Made by a program: the position numbers and the translations under genes. From Paraburkholderia susongensis (GTDB taxonomy: Bacteria > Pseudomonadota > Gammaproteobacteria > Burkholderiales > Burkholderiaceae), in contig NZ_FXAT01000001.1 of NCBI RefSeq assembly GCF_900177725.1, forward strand, positions 124,001 through 188,000: a stretch of DNA of 64,000 nucleotides, given 5' to 3'. Every line of letters starts with the position of its first letter. Position 1 is the stretch's first letter. The notes below the pieces were generated by a model. That model worked only from the letters and a program-made list of their open reading frames with translations, was not told where the DNA came from and searched no databases. Below, in pieces: positions 1 to 8,039 of the stretch.

Positions 1-517
1 TGCCGTCCGCGCTATCCGGGCGTCCGCAGTGATCGACGACGATCGGCGCGGGCTGCCGCGCGAGCCAGGGCCCGAGCGCTGTCATCTGGTCGCCGGTCAC
101 CTGGATCTGCGCGACCATGCCGAGGTCGGCGAGCATGCCGAAGAGCGGGCCCGCTTCGAGCACGAGTTCGATACCCTCCATCGCCGGATTGAATGCCACG
201 CCCACCACGCCCGCCCGGCGCAGCGCGGCAAGCTCGGCGCGGCCGATGTCGTTGTCGACCACCGCGATGCCGCGAAAGCGCTCTTCATGGGTTTCGAGCG
301 CATCGAGCAGGCAGCGGTTGTCGGTTCGATAGCCGCTCGTCGGGCCGACGAGCAGCGCGTGGCGCACGCCATAGGCATCCATCACGTGCACGAACTGCGC
401 GGCCGTGCCGACTTCCTGCTGCGCGGGCCGATAAGCAGTGTCGTCGCGATACGGGAAGCGGATCGGATCGAACACGTGGCAATGGCAGTCGATCTTGTCT
501 TCGTCGAATACGCTCAT
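1..517 (-). CDS. Amidohydrolase-family metal hydrolase, 3' end cut by window
   Basis: The minus strand reads open from an ATG at 517 to the window edge, about 172 codons, so the C-terminus is missing. The N-terminus has the metal-binding DCHCHVFDP motif (residues 10-18), and near the cut end there is a DHCGRPD motif. Both are typical of the amidohydrolase-2 TIM-barrel group (2-pyrone-4,6-dicarboxylate lactonase, 4-sulfomuconolactonase and relatives), which hydrolyse lactones or decarboxylate ring acids in the cytoplasm. It is the last visible gene of a minus-strand operon after a TIM-barrel isomerase (26-bp gap), an SDR and an MFS carrier, so a step in sugar-acid or aromatic-acid breakdown is likely. 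The substrate cannot be read from sequence. Confidence 0.85.
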   Translation of the reverse strand, partial: MSVFDEDKIDCHCHVFDPIRFPYRDDTAYRPAQQEVGTAAQFVHVMDAYGVRHALLVGPTSGYRTDNRCLLDALETHEERFRGIAVVDNDIGRAELAALRRAGVVGVAFNPAMEGIELVLEAGPLFGMLADLGMVAQIQVTGDQMTALGPWLARQPAPIVVDHCGRPDSADG

Positions 518-543
518 GGACTTTTCCACTCAGAACTCAGAAC

Positions 544-1389
544 TCAGAAAGCGGGCGTTGCATGCGCAACGGCAGCCGCGCGCTCGACGACGCGTCGCGC
601 GCCCCGGTAGGCCAGATCGATACGCTCGTGAGCGGGTAGCGACGGCATCGGCATCTCGACGCTCAGCGCGACGTCCGGCGCCAGCGCGCGCAGCAGCGCA
701 TCGAGCGGCAGTGCGCCGTCGCCGGGCGCGAGCCGGGCGGTGCGTGCTTCGTGAATCGCTTCGTCATCGCTCGACGGCAGCGTGGCAGGCGCGTCGCACA
801 ACTGCACGATGCCGATCGACGCGGGCGGCAGCGCGGCCACGTCTTGCGGCGTGCTGCCCGCGCGCGACAGATGCAGCGCGTCGATCACCAGCGCGAGATT
901 CGGATGCGCGGCGCGTTCAATCGCCGCACGCGCCTGCGCGAGCGTGCCGACATGGCGCCAGCGCATGAATTCCAGATCGATACGCAATCCGAACGGTTGA
1001 GCCAGACCGGCGAGCGCGGCGAGGTTCGCGGCAAGACGCGCCGCATCGGCATCGTCGCCGGAGACGCTCACACAGCGCGCGCCGAGCGAGGCGGCCGCTT
1101 CGAATAGCGGCACGAACGAGGCGGGATCGAGCGTCGGCACGACCGGAATGAACTCGACGTCGAGCACGGCAACGCCCTCGCCCGCCATCACCTCGCGCAA
1201 CTCGCGGTGCGCCGCGGTGCCCGCCATGACCGGCCAGGAGACGCCATCGGGCGTGGCCGGATGCATACGCAGCCCGACGCCCTTGAAGCCGGCGCGCGCG
1301 GCGAGCCGCACCCACGGCACGGGCGCGAACTCGAGCGCCGTCAAATGCGCGACGGCAAGCGGGCGCGCCATCTGTTGAGCGGGTTTCAA
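544..1389 (-). CDS. Sugar phosphate isomerase/epimerase-like TIM-barrel protein
   Basis: A 281-residue protein of the xylose-isomerase-like TIM-barrel (AP-endonuclease-2) superfamily. It shows beta-strand/acid patterns expected for metal binding, such as VLDVEF, RIDLEFMRW, LVIDALH and LSVEMPMP at the strand ends. The start is a TTG at 1389 that overlaps the stop of the upstream SDR (ATTGA) and lies 7 bases after a GGGAGGG ribosome-binding site; an ATG at 1371 (MARPLAV) is the alternative. Members isomerise or epimerise keto sugars or dehydrate dehydroshikimate. Here it sits between an SDR and an amidohydrolase in one operon, so it probably processes the product of the SDR. The exact reaction is unknown. 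Confidence 0.8.
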   Translation of the reverse strand: MKPAQQMARPLAVAHLTALEFAPVPWVRLAARAGFKGVGLRMHPATPDGVSWPVMAGTAAHRELREVMAGEGVAVLDVEFIPVVPTLDPASFVPLFEAAASLGARCVSVSGDDADAARLAANLAALAGLAQPFGLRIDLEFMRWRHVGTLAQARAAIERAAHPNLALVIDALHLSRAGSTPQDVAALPPASIGIVQLCDAPATLPSSDDEAIHEARTARLAPGDGALPLDALLRALAPDVALSVEMPMPSLPAHERIDLAYRGARRVVERAAAVAHATPAF

Positions 1390-2126
1390 TAGGTGGCCCT
1401 CCCGCCCGTCAGGTCGAACGTGAAGCCTGTCGTAAAGCTGCAGGCGGGGCTCACGATCCAGCTCACCATCCTGCCGACCTCCTCGATCTGCAGGAAGCGG
1501 CCCAGCGGAATCTTCGCCTTGCTCGCTTCGATGTGCTCAGGCGACATCTCGCGGAACAACTCCGTCTCCACCATCGCGGGCGCCACGCAGTTCATCAGCA
1601 CGTTGTCGCGTGCGAGTTCCTTCGCGGCCGATTTGGTGAACGCGATCACGCCCGCTTTCGCGGCGGAATACGCGGAGATGAACTGCACGCCCTCCTTGCC
1701 CGCGATCGACGCCACGTTGAGAATCCGTCCGCCGCCGCGCGCGCGCATGTGCGGAACCGCGACGCGGCAGCCGTAGAACACGCTGTTCAGATCGACTTCG
1801 AGCACCCGCTGCCAGGTCTCGACCGGATACTCCCAGCTCGGCACCACCGGGCCGTTGATGCCTGCGTTGTTGACGAGAATGTCGACGTGGCCGAGCGCCG
1901 CGACGGTCGCTTCGAACGCCCGCTCGACACACGCGTACGACGAGACATCGACGGACTGAAGATGATCGGGCTCGAAGCCGAGACGCGCGGTGTCGCACTC
2001 GCTGACATCGAGGTCCCAGATCACGACGCGGGCGCCGTCGGCCTTCAACTGGCGCGCGATGCCGAGCCCGATGCCGCGCGCGCCGCCGGTGACGATCGCG
2101 ACCTGGCCGTCGAAAGAGTGACTCAT
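1386..2126 (-). CDS. SDR-family NAD(P)-dependent oxidoreductase
   Basis: Classical short-chain dehydrogenase of 246 residues. It has the TGGARGIG cofactor loop near residue 14, NNAG, a catalytic Ser in the VASIAG stretch and the YSAAK Tyr/Lys pair, and it ends in a TGFTFDLTGGRATY tail. I start it at the ATG at 2126 (MSHSFDG), 9 bases after AAGGAA; the ATG at 2135 would sit directly on the Shine-Dalgarno sequence. It overlaps the downstream isomerase gene by 4 bases and follows the MFS gene by 37 bases, so all four genes are probably co-transcribed. It likely oxidises a hydroxyl of an imported sugar acid or related polyol; substrate unknown. Confidence 0.9.
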   Translation of the reverse strand: MSHSFDGQVAIVTGGARGIGLGIARQLKADGARVVIWDLDVSECDTARLGFEPDHLQSVDVSSYACVERAFEATVAALGHVDILVNNAGINGPVVPSWEYPVETWQRVLEVDLNSVFYGCRVAVPHMRARGGGRILNVASIAGKEGVQFISAYSAAKAGVIAFTKSAAKELARDNVLMNCVAPAMVETELFREMSPEHIEASKAKIPLGRFLQIEEVGRMVSWIVSPACSFTTGFTFDLTGGRATY

Positions 2127-2163
2127 GACGAACATTTCCTTTTGAGGTTGCAGATGGATGAAT

Positions 2164-3522
2164 TCAGATGGAGGCGTCGGCGTTCGTGAGGACGATCCGC
2201 TTGAGGTCGCCGACCACGAACACGTAGGAGAGCGCGCCGACCAGCGTGACCGCAGAAATGAAGGCCAGTGCGTAGACGAATGAGCCCGTTGCGTTGACGA
2301 TCAGTCCGATCACGAGCGGCGTGACGATGCCGGCCGCGTTCGCGAACAGGTTGAAGAGGCCGCCGCTCAGGCCGAGCAGTCCCTTCGGCGCAATATCGGA
2401 AACGATCATCCAGGCGAGCGCCGACATGCCTTGCGCGAAGTACGCGACGCACAGAATCGCAATCACGGCCGCGGTCGAATCGACGTAGTTCGCGAGCGCG
2501 ATGCTCGCGGCGGCCAGCAGACCGGTAATCACGGGCAGCTTGCGCGACCAGTTCAGCGAAATGCCGCGCCGGAGCATGGCATCGGAAATCCAGCCGCCGC
2601 TCAGCGTGCCGACCGATGCGGCAATGAACGGCAGCACCGCGACCATGCCGACCTTCAACCACGGCATGTGCCGCTCGGTGACGAGATAGGTCGGAAACCA
2701 CGTGAGAAAAAACACGTTGGTCGAATTGCAGGCGAACTGGCCGATGCAGATGCCGAGCATGCTGCGGCGGCGCAGCAGCGCGGCGATATCGGCCCAGCGA
2801 AAGCGCGTGGTCTCGCGGTTGCCGTCGACCACGCCGCCGCCGTTCGCGATGTGATCGAGCTCGGCGCGGTTCGCCGCTTTCGACTCGTGCGGCTCGCGAA
2901 AGCGCAGCGCCCAGACCACGCCGAAGGCCACACCCACCGCACCGACCATGCCGAACAGCGCGCGCCATCCATAGCGCTGTTCGAGCCAGAAAAGCAGCGG
3001 GCTCAGGAATGCGAGGCCCACGTACTCGGCGAACGTATAGACGCCCGTCGCGCGGGCCCGCTCGCTCTGCGGGAACCAGACCGCGACGACACGGCTGTTG
3101 GTGGGAAAGCACGGCGCTTCAGCCGCGCCGATCAGGAGCCGCATGATGAGCAGCGACACGAACCCCGCCGCGAGCCCTTGCAGCCCCGTGAACAGCGACC
3201 ACAGCGTCAACGCGAAGAAATAAGTCCAGCGGGTGCCGACGCGATCGAGCAGCACGCCGCCCGGAATCTGGGCGGCGGTATAGGTCCACGAAAAAGCGGA
3301 GAAGATCACGCCCATGAGCGCCGGTGTCAGCCCCAGATCGTGGCTCATGCCAGGCGCCGCAATGCCCGCGACGCTGCGATCGAGATAATTGATCATCGTG
3401 CCGATCGCGAGCAGCGCGAGGATGCCGAAGCGTGCCCGCGTGCGTGCGGCGGCGGGCGCGGCCGCGTGGGTCTGCGCGGCGCCATACGTCTGCGGCGCGC
3501 GCGGCGTCTCGATTGGGTTCAT
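2164..3522 (-). CDS. MFS transporter, anion:cation symporter (ACS) type
   Basis: A 452-residue inner-membrane carrier with about 12 hydrophobic segments. The first helix ends in INYLDRSVAGIAAP, the hallmark of ACS-family carriers for glucarate, galactonate, 4-hydroxyphenylacetate and similar organic anions. The RRRSM loop and central hydrophilic linker (about residues 225-255) separate the two halves. A GGAGA ribosome-binding site lies 5 bases before the ATG. It is the first gene of the minus-strand operon and is divergent from a LysR gene with a T-N11-A box between them. It most likely imports the substrate degraded by the SDR, isomerase and amidohydrolase. Confidence 0.88.
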   Translation of the reverse strand: MNPIETPRAPQTYGAAQTHAAAPAAARTRARFGILALLAIGTMINYLDRSVAGIAAPGMSHDLGLTPALMGVIFSAFSWTYTAAQIPGGVLLDRVGTRWTYFFALTLWSLFTGLQGLAAGFVSLLIMRLLIGAAEAPCFPTNSRVVAVWFPQSERARATGVYTFAEYVGLAFLSPLLFWLEQRYGWRALFGMVGAVGVAFGVVWALRFREPHESKAANRAELDHIANGGGVVDGNRETTRFRWADIAALLRRRSMLGICIGQFACNSTNVFFLTWFPTYLVTERHMPWLKVGMVAVLPFIAASVGTLSGGWISDAMLRRGISLNWSRKLPVITGLLAAASIALANYVDSTAAVIAILCVAYFAQGMSALAWMIVSDIAPKGLLGLSGGLFNLFANAAGIVTPLVIGLIVNATGSFVYALAFISAVTLVGALSYVFVVGDLKRIVLTNADASI

Positions 3523-3652
3523 CGCGTCTCCATCGTTGATTATGGTGTGCGCCGCCGGCCTCTGGCGCTCTGCCGCGGCCGGCCTGCGGTCTACGATGGA
3601 GATACTAGGGAGTAACCGTCCGGCTGTCGTATGCCGAGTTTCAGCTATCCTA

Positions 3653-3665
3653 TAACTTTTGGTTA
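3653..3665. promoter_or_regulatory. Candidate LysR-type T-N11-A box (TAAC-N5-GTTA)
   Basis: The palindrome TAAC-TTTTG-GTTA matches the LysR-type T-N11-A rule exactly. It lies 36 bases before the LysR start at 3702 and 130 bases before the divergent MFS start at 3522, the usual place for a site that autoregulates the LysR gene and activates the divergent operon. Functional assignment is inference. Confidence 0.5.
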
Positions 3666-3701
3666 ATCGTGTTACTCGCCCGGCTCGGGGCCGGAGGAAG
3701 G

Positions 3702-4604
3702 ATGCGCTTCAAGCTGCGGCAAATGGAAGTGTTTCGCGCCGTGATGCTCACGGGCTCGATCAACGCGGCCGCGAAGATGCTGTATGTCTCGCAGCCGGCC
3801 GTGAGCAAGCTCGTCTCGCACACCGAAACCACACTGGGGCTGCGTCTGTTCGAGCGCGCGAAAGGCCGCCTGATTCCGACGGCCGAGGCCCAGGCGCTGT
3901 TTCGCGAGGTCGAGCAGGTCTACCAGTCGGCGCTGCGGGTCGATGAATTCGCGCGGGCGCTCGCGCTCGGCCCGGCGAGCCTGCTGCGCGTCGCGTGCAG
4001 CCCGTCGCTCGCGACCGCGATCGTCGAACTCAAGCGCAAGCTGCCGCGGCTGCGGGTCGACTGGCATACGACGCTGATGGCCGAAATGCCGTTGGAAGTG
4101 CTAAGCAAAACCGTGGACGTCGCCGTCACGTCGATGCCGATCGAGCACGAGCATCTCGAAGTCGTACCGTTCATGCGCGGGCGCATGGTCTGCGTACTGC
4201 CGCCGGATCACCCGCTCGCGCAACAACCCCGCATTGCGCTCGCCGATCTCACGTCCGAGCCGATGATTCTCTTCAGGCGCGACATTCCGTTCGGCACGAT
4301 GGTCGTGCGGGCCTGCCAGCAAGTCGATGTCGATCTGACCTCGGTCGTCGACGTGACGCGTGCCGATCAGGCGCTTGCGCTCGTGCGCGGCGGACTCGGG
4401 CTCGCCATCGTCGATGAGTTCGCGGCGGCCGAGGCCGATTGCGTCGTGCGTCCGCTCGTCGAGAATCTCGAGATGACCTCGACGTTCGTCTACTCGAAGT
4501 TCTCGCCACCCACGAGAAACGCGATGTTGCTGATGAGAGCCGTCTATCGGCGCGCCGAGCAGTTGGGACGACAGATCGGCAGTGTGCCGGGCGAAATTGC
4601 GTGA
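3702..4604 (+). CDS. LysR-family transcriptional regulator
   Basis: A 300-residue LysR regulator. The N-terminal winged helix-turn-helix (residues 1-65) reads RQMEVFRAVMLTGSINAAAK followed by LYVSQPAVSKLV; the rest is a periplasmic-binding-protein-like effector domain. I start at the ATG at 3702, directly after GGAGGAAGG; the reading frame extends upstream to a GTG at 3669 but that lacks a ribosome-binding site. It is divergent from the MFS-SDR-isomerase-amidohydrolase operon, which it probably controls in response to the transported substrate. The N-terminus resembles the group that controls sugar-acid or aromatic catabolism, but the ligand is not predictable. Confidence 0.9.
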   Translation: MRFKLRQMEVFRAVMLTGSINAAAKMLYVSQPAVSKLVSHTETTLGLRLFERAKGRLIPTAEAQALFREVEQVYQSALRVDEFARALALGPASLLRVACSPSLATAIVELKRKLPRLRVDWHTTLMAEMPLEVLSKTVDVAVTSMPIEHEHLEVVPFMRGRMVCVLPPDHPLAQQPRIALADLTSEPMILFRRDIPFGTMVVRACQQVDVDLTSVVDVTRADQALALVRGGLGLAIVDEFAAAEADCVVRPLVENLEMTSTFVYSKFSPPTRNAMLLMRAVYRRAEQLGRQIGSVPGEIA

Positions 4605-4751
4605 CGCCGTGCCGTCCGGTCATGCCTGGTCATACGCGTTGCTTGCCGTGCGAAACGCCTCTCCCCCGTTCGTTGCCGACCTGCCGATCGTGCTGTTCGA
4701 TGCATTCAATTCCATGTCAATTCCATGTGGCAGCAGCGAGTCGCTGCCAGA

Positions 4752-5648
4752 TCAAAACACACCGCTTCGTGAATCGGCACCCTTTCGATAGTTCCGGTTG
4801 GTCTGTTCCGGATTGCGGTTCACGAGCGCTCGCGCATAAAGCGGATGATGCAGACTCCGCACTTCGTGCTCGAGTTCGAAGCAGCGTGCGCCGGACGACA
4901 GATCGACGATGTCCGCGAACCGGTACTGATGCGGCTCTTCCCCATAGGCAAGCCCGTACTCGGCGAGGCGCGCATAGGGCTCGGAAAAGCGGGCAGCGTA
5001 AAGGGCGATGTGATGTCCGTCGTATTGCGCAACCGGCTCGGGCGTTTCTGCGTACAGCAACTGCTGATGCGTTCCCACATCGATCACCGCACGTTGCAAC
5101 CCGTCGCGCTCCTCCGTCGCAACGGGCGCATGGAAGATATCCCGGTAGAAACGCGCGATAGGCAGCGCACTGCCGACAGGCACATCGATCCTGACGAATG
5201 CGATGCCCAGATCTATTTCCGACCAGGGGCTCGAGGCGGATCGACCCGCAGATCGACCCGCAGATCGACCATGTGGATCGAGACACTCGTAGCGGTTACC
5301 CCAAGGGCAGATCACCTCGATGCTGCCTGAGCGCTCCGTCCAGCCGAACTGCGTGCCATCGAGCAGCGGCTCGACAGAGCGCAGGCGCGCAACGAGCGGT
5401 TCGAGTTCGCCGGCAACGAGGCCGACGCTTCCCCGCAGGCGCTGCGCGTCTCCTTGCGGCAAGTGAATTTGCGATCGGCCGATGTTGATCCACATATTGT
5501 CCACGCCGGTCATGATGAACGGATCGCGCGTCAGCCCAAGTCCACTGACGTAGAAGGCGGTCGCGAGAATCTGATCGGGAATCTTCAGGTTGACGTGCTC
5601 GAGCAGTATCAGATTGCCGGTATCGTCGTGAGCGTAGGAGTGCTTCAT
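4752..5648 (-). CDS. VOC-family (glyoxalase/dioxygenase fold) protein, two domains
   Basis: A 298-residue protein with two vicinal-oxygen-chelate modules. The first (about residues 15-125) starts at LEHVNLKIPDQILATAFYVSGLGL and ends in GNRYECLDP. The second (about 145-265) starts IDLGIAFVRIDVPVGSA and ends in GARCFELEHEVRSL. The fold serves glyoxalases, extradiol dioxygenases and resistance proteins; the metal ligands are not a clear match to any, so the activity is unknown. The linker contains GRSAGRSAGRSAS, encoded by a 12-base tandem repeat at 5239-5270. The tail after about residue 275 (NRNPEQTNRNYRKG) looks unstructured. It stands alone, convergent with the LysR gene at 3702. Confidence 0.75.
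   Translation of the reverse strand: MKHSYAHDDTGNLILLEHVNLKIPDQILATAFYVSGLGLTRDPFIMTGVDNMWINIGRSQIHLPQGDAQRLRGSVGLVAGELEPLVARLRSVEPLLDGTQFGWTERSGSIEVICPWGNRYECLDPHGRSAGRSAGRSASSPWSEIDLGIAFVRIDVPVGSALPIARFYRDIFHAPVATEERDGLQRAVIDVGTHQQLLYAETPEPVAQYDGHHIALYAARFSEPYARLAEYGLAYGEEPHQYRFADIVDLSSGARCFELEHEVRSLHHPLYARALVNRNPEQTNRNYRKGADSRSGVF
5239..5270. repeat. 12-bp tandem repeat, 2.7 copies, in-frame
   Basis: Unit GATCGACCCGCA occurs twice in full plus eight bases of a third copy. It lies in the linker between the two VOC domains and adds GRSA units without shifting the frame. Confidence 0.9.
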
Positions 5649-5992
5649 TGGGTCTGCCTTGCGATGGGTGAATCATATTGCCTGAACGTGGGAGACGACC
5701 TTTCGCGAGCGGCTTGTCTTCCCGAGGTAACACCATACCGCGTTCACAGGTTGCCGTTCGAAGCCGCTTTGCGAGGCGTGGCGCCGATGCGGCGCGGCTA
5801 GAACTGGCCGCGTCGCCAGCAGCCCGTAACCGCGCGCCCCATATCGTCCCGATGAAAACCGCGGCGTATCTCCAGGGGTTAACGTTGCTATCCGAACTTT
5901 TAACGGCAACTTATCCTGCACCCCGAATGTAAACCGACCGGTCGGTTAATTAATAGAACGAGAAAATCCGTATTCATCCAAGGAGATATCAG
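5649..5992. other. Intergenic region between VOC gene and esterase gene
   Basis: A 344-base divergent spacer. No convincing gene is seen. The right half becomes AT-rich and holds the TetR-type palindrome at 5932-5947, then TTAATTAAT and an AAGGAG ribosome-binding site at 5980-5985 for the esterase gene. The left half should hold the promoter of the VOC gene, but I see no clear element. Confidence 0.6.
5932..5947. promoter_or_regulatory. TetR-type operator, perfect 16-bp palindrome
   Basis: AACCGACCGGTCGGTT is a perfect inverted repeat 45 bases before the esterase start. ACCGACCGGTCGGT-type palindromes are classic TetR/NemR-like operators. No TetR gene is present in this window, so the cognate repressor must be encoded elsewhere. 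The palindrome is seen directly; the regulator class is inferred. Confidence 0.65.
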
Positions 5993-7570
5993 ATGGCAAG
6001 TCCGTTTGGTCTGTTTGTCAGGCGCTCCAACCGTGTACGCGTGGGCATTGCCCGGTCATTTTTAACATGGGGCATGGCCGGTCTGTGTGGTCTGTTGGTC
6101 GCTGCGTGCGGAAGTGATGACGTGACGCCTGCGACCACCGCTCAAACCAACGCATCAAAATGTACCTCGCTCAACGGTCAAACGATCGGCGGAATTCAGA
6201 TCACGGCGACCAAGCGCACGGAAGCAAGCGGCGACGTTCCCGCCTATTGCAAGGTCAGCGCCACTGGCGCTCAGGGGACCACACTCGACATCGAAGTCGA
6301 TCTTCCGGACAACTACGCAAACCGGTTATTCCATCAGGGCGGTGGCGGTTTCGACGGGTCCATTCCGACCGTTGAATCTATCAACCAGACTTTTCCGCTA
6401 GTCAAACCGCTGCAGCGCGGCATGGCCTTCACTGCGTCGAATGGCGGCAACCGGGACGGCAACCCCGCCGATTTCATTACCAATGCCACCCAAAAACAGG
6501 ACTACTCGTACGCCGCTTTGGGTATCACCGTGCATTTCGCCAAAGCCGTCATTGCATCCTTTTATGGCCAGGCGCCTAAATACACGTACTTCGAGGGTGC
6601 ATCGAACGGTGGACGAAATGCCTACCTCGTCGCTCAGGATTGGCCCGCCGACTACGACGGCATCATCGCCGGTTCCGAAACCATGGACATGGCGACACAA
6701 ACCATGGCATGGCTCAACATGGCTTCCAAGGTAGGAACGGCAGCGATGCCCAGCAGCGCGCAATGGACGGCGGCCTATCAGGCTGCCTTGCAACAATGTG
6801 GCAACGCAAACGGCGTCATACTGAATCCCGATGCCTGCACCTACGACCCTGCGCCGCTGCAATGCGGAACCGCGGGTGCGCCGGCAGCAACCTGCCTTAC
6901 CCCCGCGCAACTGCAGACTGTCCGGCAACAGATCGGCGCGCTGAACACAGGCAGCGGGACGCTGCTGTATTCCGGTTACTACTGGGCGGACTTCGGCAGC
7001 GCCCTTGGTGTTGACGCATACGCAACGCTGGGAGGCGGCTTCGCGGGAATCGCGACGGGTGACGGCAATTGGCTTTTGCCGGCGACCACGCCGGGAAGTT
7101 TGCAGGCGACCTTCAACGTCGACAGCGCCTATCCGGTCATCGCCGCAGGTCTGCAAACGGCGGGAGCCGATCACAGCCTTCCCGCCATCGCACAGTATCT
7201 CGTATCGGGCAAGAAACTGATCTCGTTCCACGGCGGTGCGGATCCGCTGCTGTCGGCTCGCGATCATCTTCGCAACTGGCTGACCATGACGCAACTCGCA
7301 GGATCGGCGGCGAGCAACGCGCGCTTTTACCGCGAGGCCGGTGTGGGCCATGTCACAGGCGGCAATGGACCTGACCAGTTCGACTACATTGGTCCGATGA
7401 TCGCGTGGGTCGAACAAGGCGTCGCGCCTGGCCAGTTGACCATGACGAAACTCGACGCGAACGGCAACGTGACAGCAACCCTTCCCGACTGTCCGTACCC
7501 GAGCGTGCCGCATTACAACGGCTCGGGAGACATCAATCAGGCTGCCAGCTATAGCTGCGCAAGCAGTTGA
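5993..7570 (+). CDS. Tannase/feruloyl esterase-family lipoprotein
   Basis: A 525-residue secreted serine esterase of the tannase/feruloyl esterase family, which splits gallate or ferulate esters of plant phenolics. The N-terminus has a membrane segment ending in a lipobox (LLVAAC, Cys about residue 39), so it is probably outer-membrane anchored. The nucleophile elbow is in FEGASNGGRNAY, the acid is in FHGGADPLLSARDH and the histidine in EAGVGHVTGGNGPDQFD. The Cys residues just before the catalytic Ser/His regions typical of fungal tannases are not obvious here. An AAGGAG ribosome-binding site lies 7 bases before the ATG. It is a single gene behind a TetR-type operator. Confidence 0.88.
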   Translation: MASPFGLFVRRSNRVRVGIARSFLTWGMAGLCGLLVAACGSDDVTPATTAQTNASKCTSLNGQTIGGIQITATKRTEASGDVPAYCKVSATGAQGTTLDIEVDLPDNYANRLFHQGGGGFDGSIPTVESINQTFPLVKPLQRGMAFTASNGGNRDGNPADFITNATQKQDYSYAALGITVHFAKAVIASFYGQAPKYTYFEGASNGGRNAYLVAQDWPADYDGIIAGSETMDMATQTMAWLNMASKVGTAAMPSSAQWTAAYQAALQQCGNANGVILNPDACTYDPAPLQCGTAGAPAATCLTPAQLQTVRQQIGALNTGSGTLLYSGYYWADFGSALGVDAYATLGGGFAGIATGDGNWLLPATTPGSLQATFNVDSAYPVIAAGLQTAGADHSLPAIAQYLVSGKKLISFHGGADPLLSARDHLRNWLTMTQLAGSAASNARFYREAGVGHVTGGNGPDQFDYIGPMIAWVEQGVAPGQLTMTKLDANGNVTATLPDCPYPSVPHYNGSGDINQAASYSCASS

Positions 7571-8039
7571 TCGTGCGTGATGGCGAGTCGGCGGCTTATG
7601 CCGCCGATAGCAAACATCCAGACACCCCAGATCACGTTATCCCACCGGAAAGGTGCAAAGTCAGTCAGATATACGATTCTGACAGGACTGCTTATCGAAA
7701 GCGGCGAACGTCCGCCCGCGTTTCCGATGCGCGTCAAGGGCGCCGAGCCGTCTACCCGCCATCGCCTCCGCTCTAATCCACGCCGGGCCATGGATATGAG
7801 AACGCGGGAGATCCCGACGACCTGCCTTAGCCAATGAGCGGGTAAACCTCGGTCGTGACATCGCGCATGGCAGTGCCGCGAAAAATATCAAACGGAATAT
7901 CGAACGGAATTTCAGACCGGTTGTTGGCTTCGAGAAAGTTTGGTGCAATCAGCCGGTCATCAAGTGCCCCTAGGATTAGCCGGTTCTACCCCGCAGTTCC
8001 GCTAAAGAAGATCCCGTCCGATCCCCTACGGAGACACAC
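7571..8039. other. Intergenic region with hairpin and 12-bp tandem repeat
   Basis: A 469-base spacer between two same-strand exported-protein genes. It holds a GC-rich hairpin at 7588-7607 and a tandem pair of the 12-mer ATATC(A/G)AACGGA at 7885-7908 (one mismatch), and ends with GGAG at 8030-8033 for the next gene. No convincing coding frame is seen on either strand. Confidence 0.6.
7588..7607 (+). terminator. Hairpin after the esterase gene, possible terminator
   Basis: Stem TCGGCGGC/GCCGCCGA with a TTAT loop, 18 bases after the esterase stop. There is no T-run after it, so it may be factor-assisted or only an RNA 3' end stabiliser. Confidence 0.4.

Noticed and set aside
5239..5270. CRISPR-like repeats
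   Set aside because: This and the other short tandem repeats are directly adjacent copies without unique spacers, and no cas genes are present.
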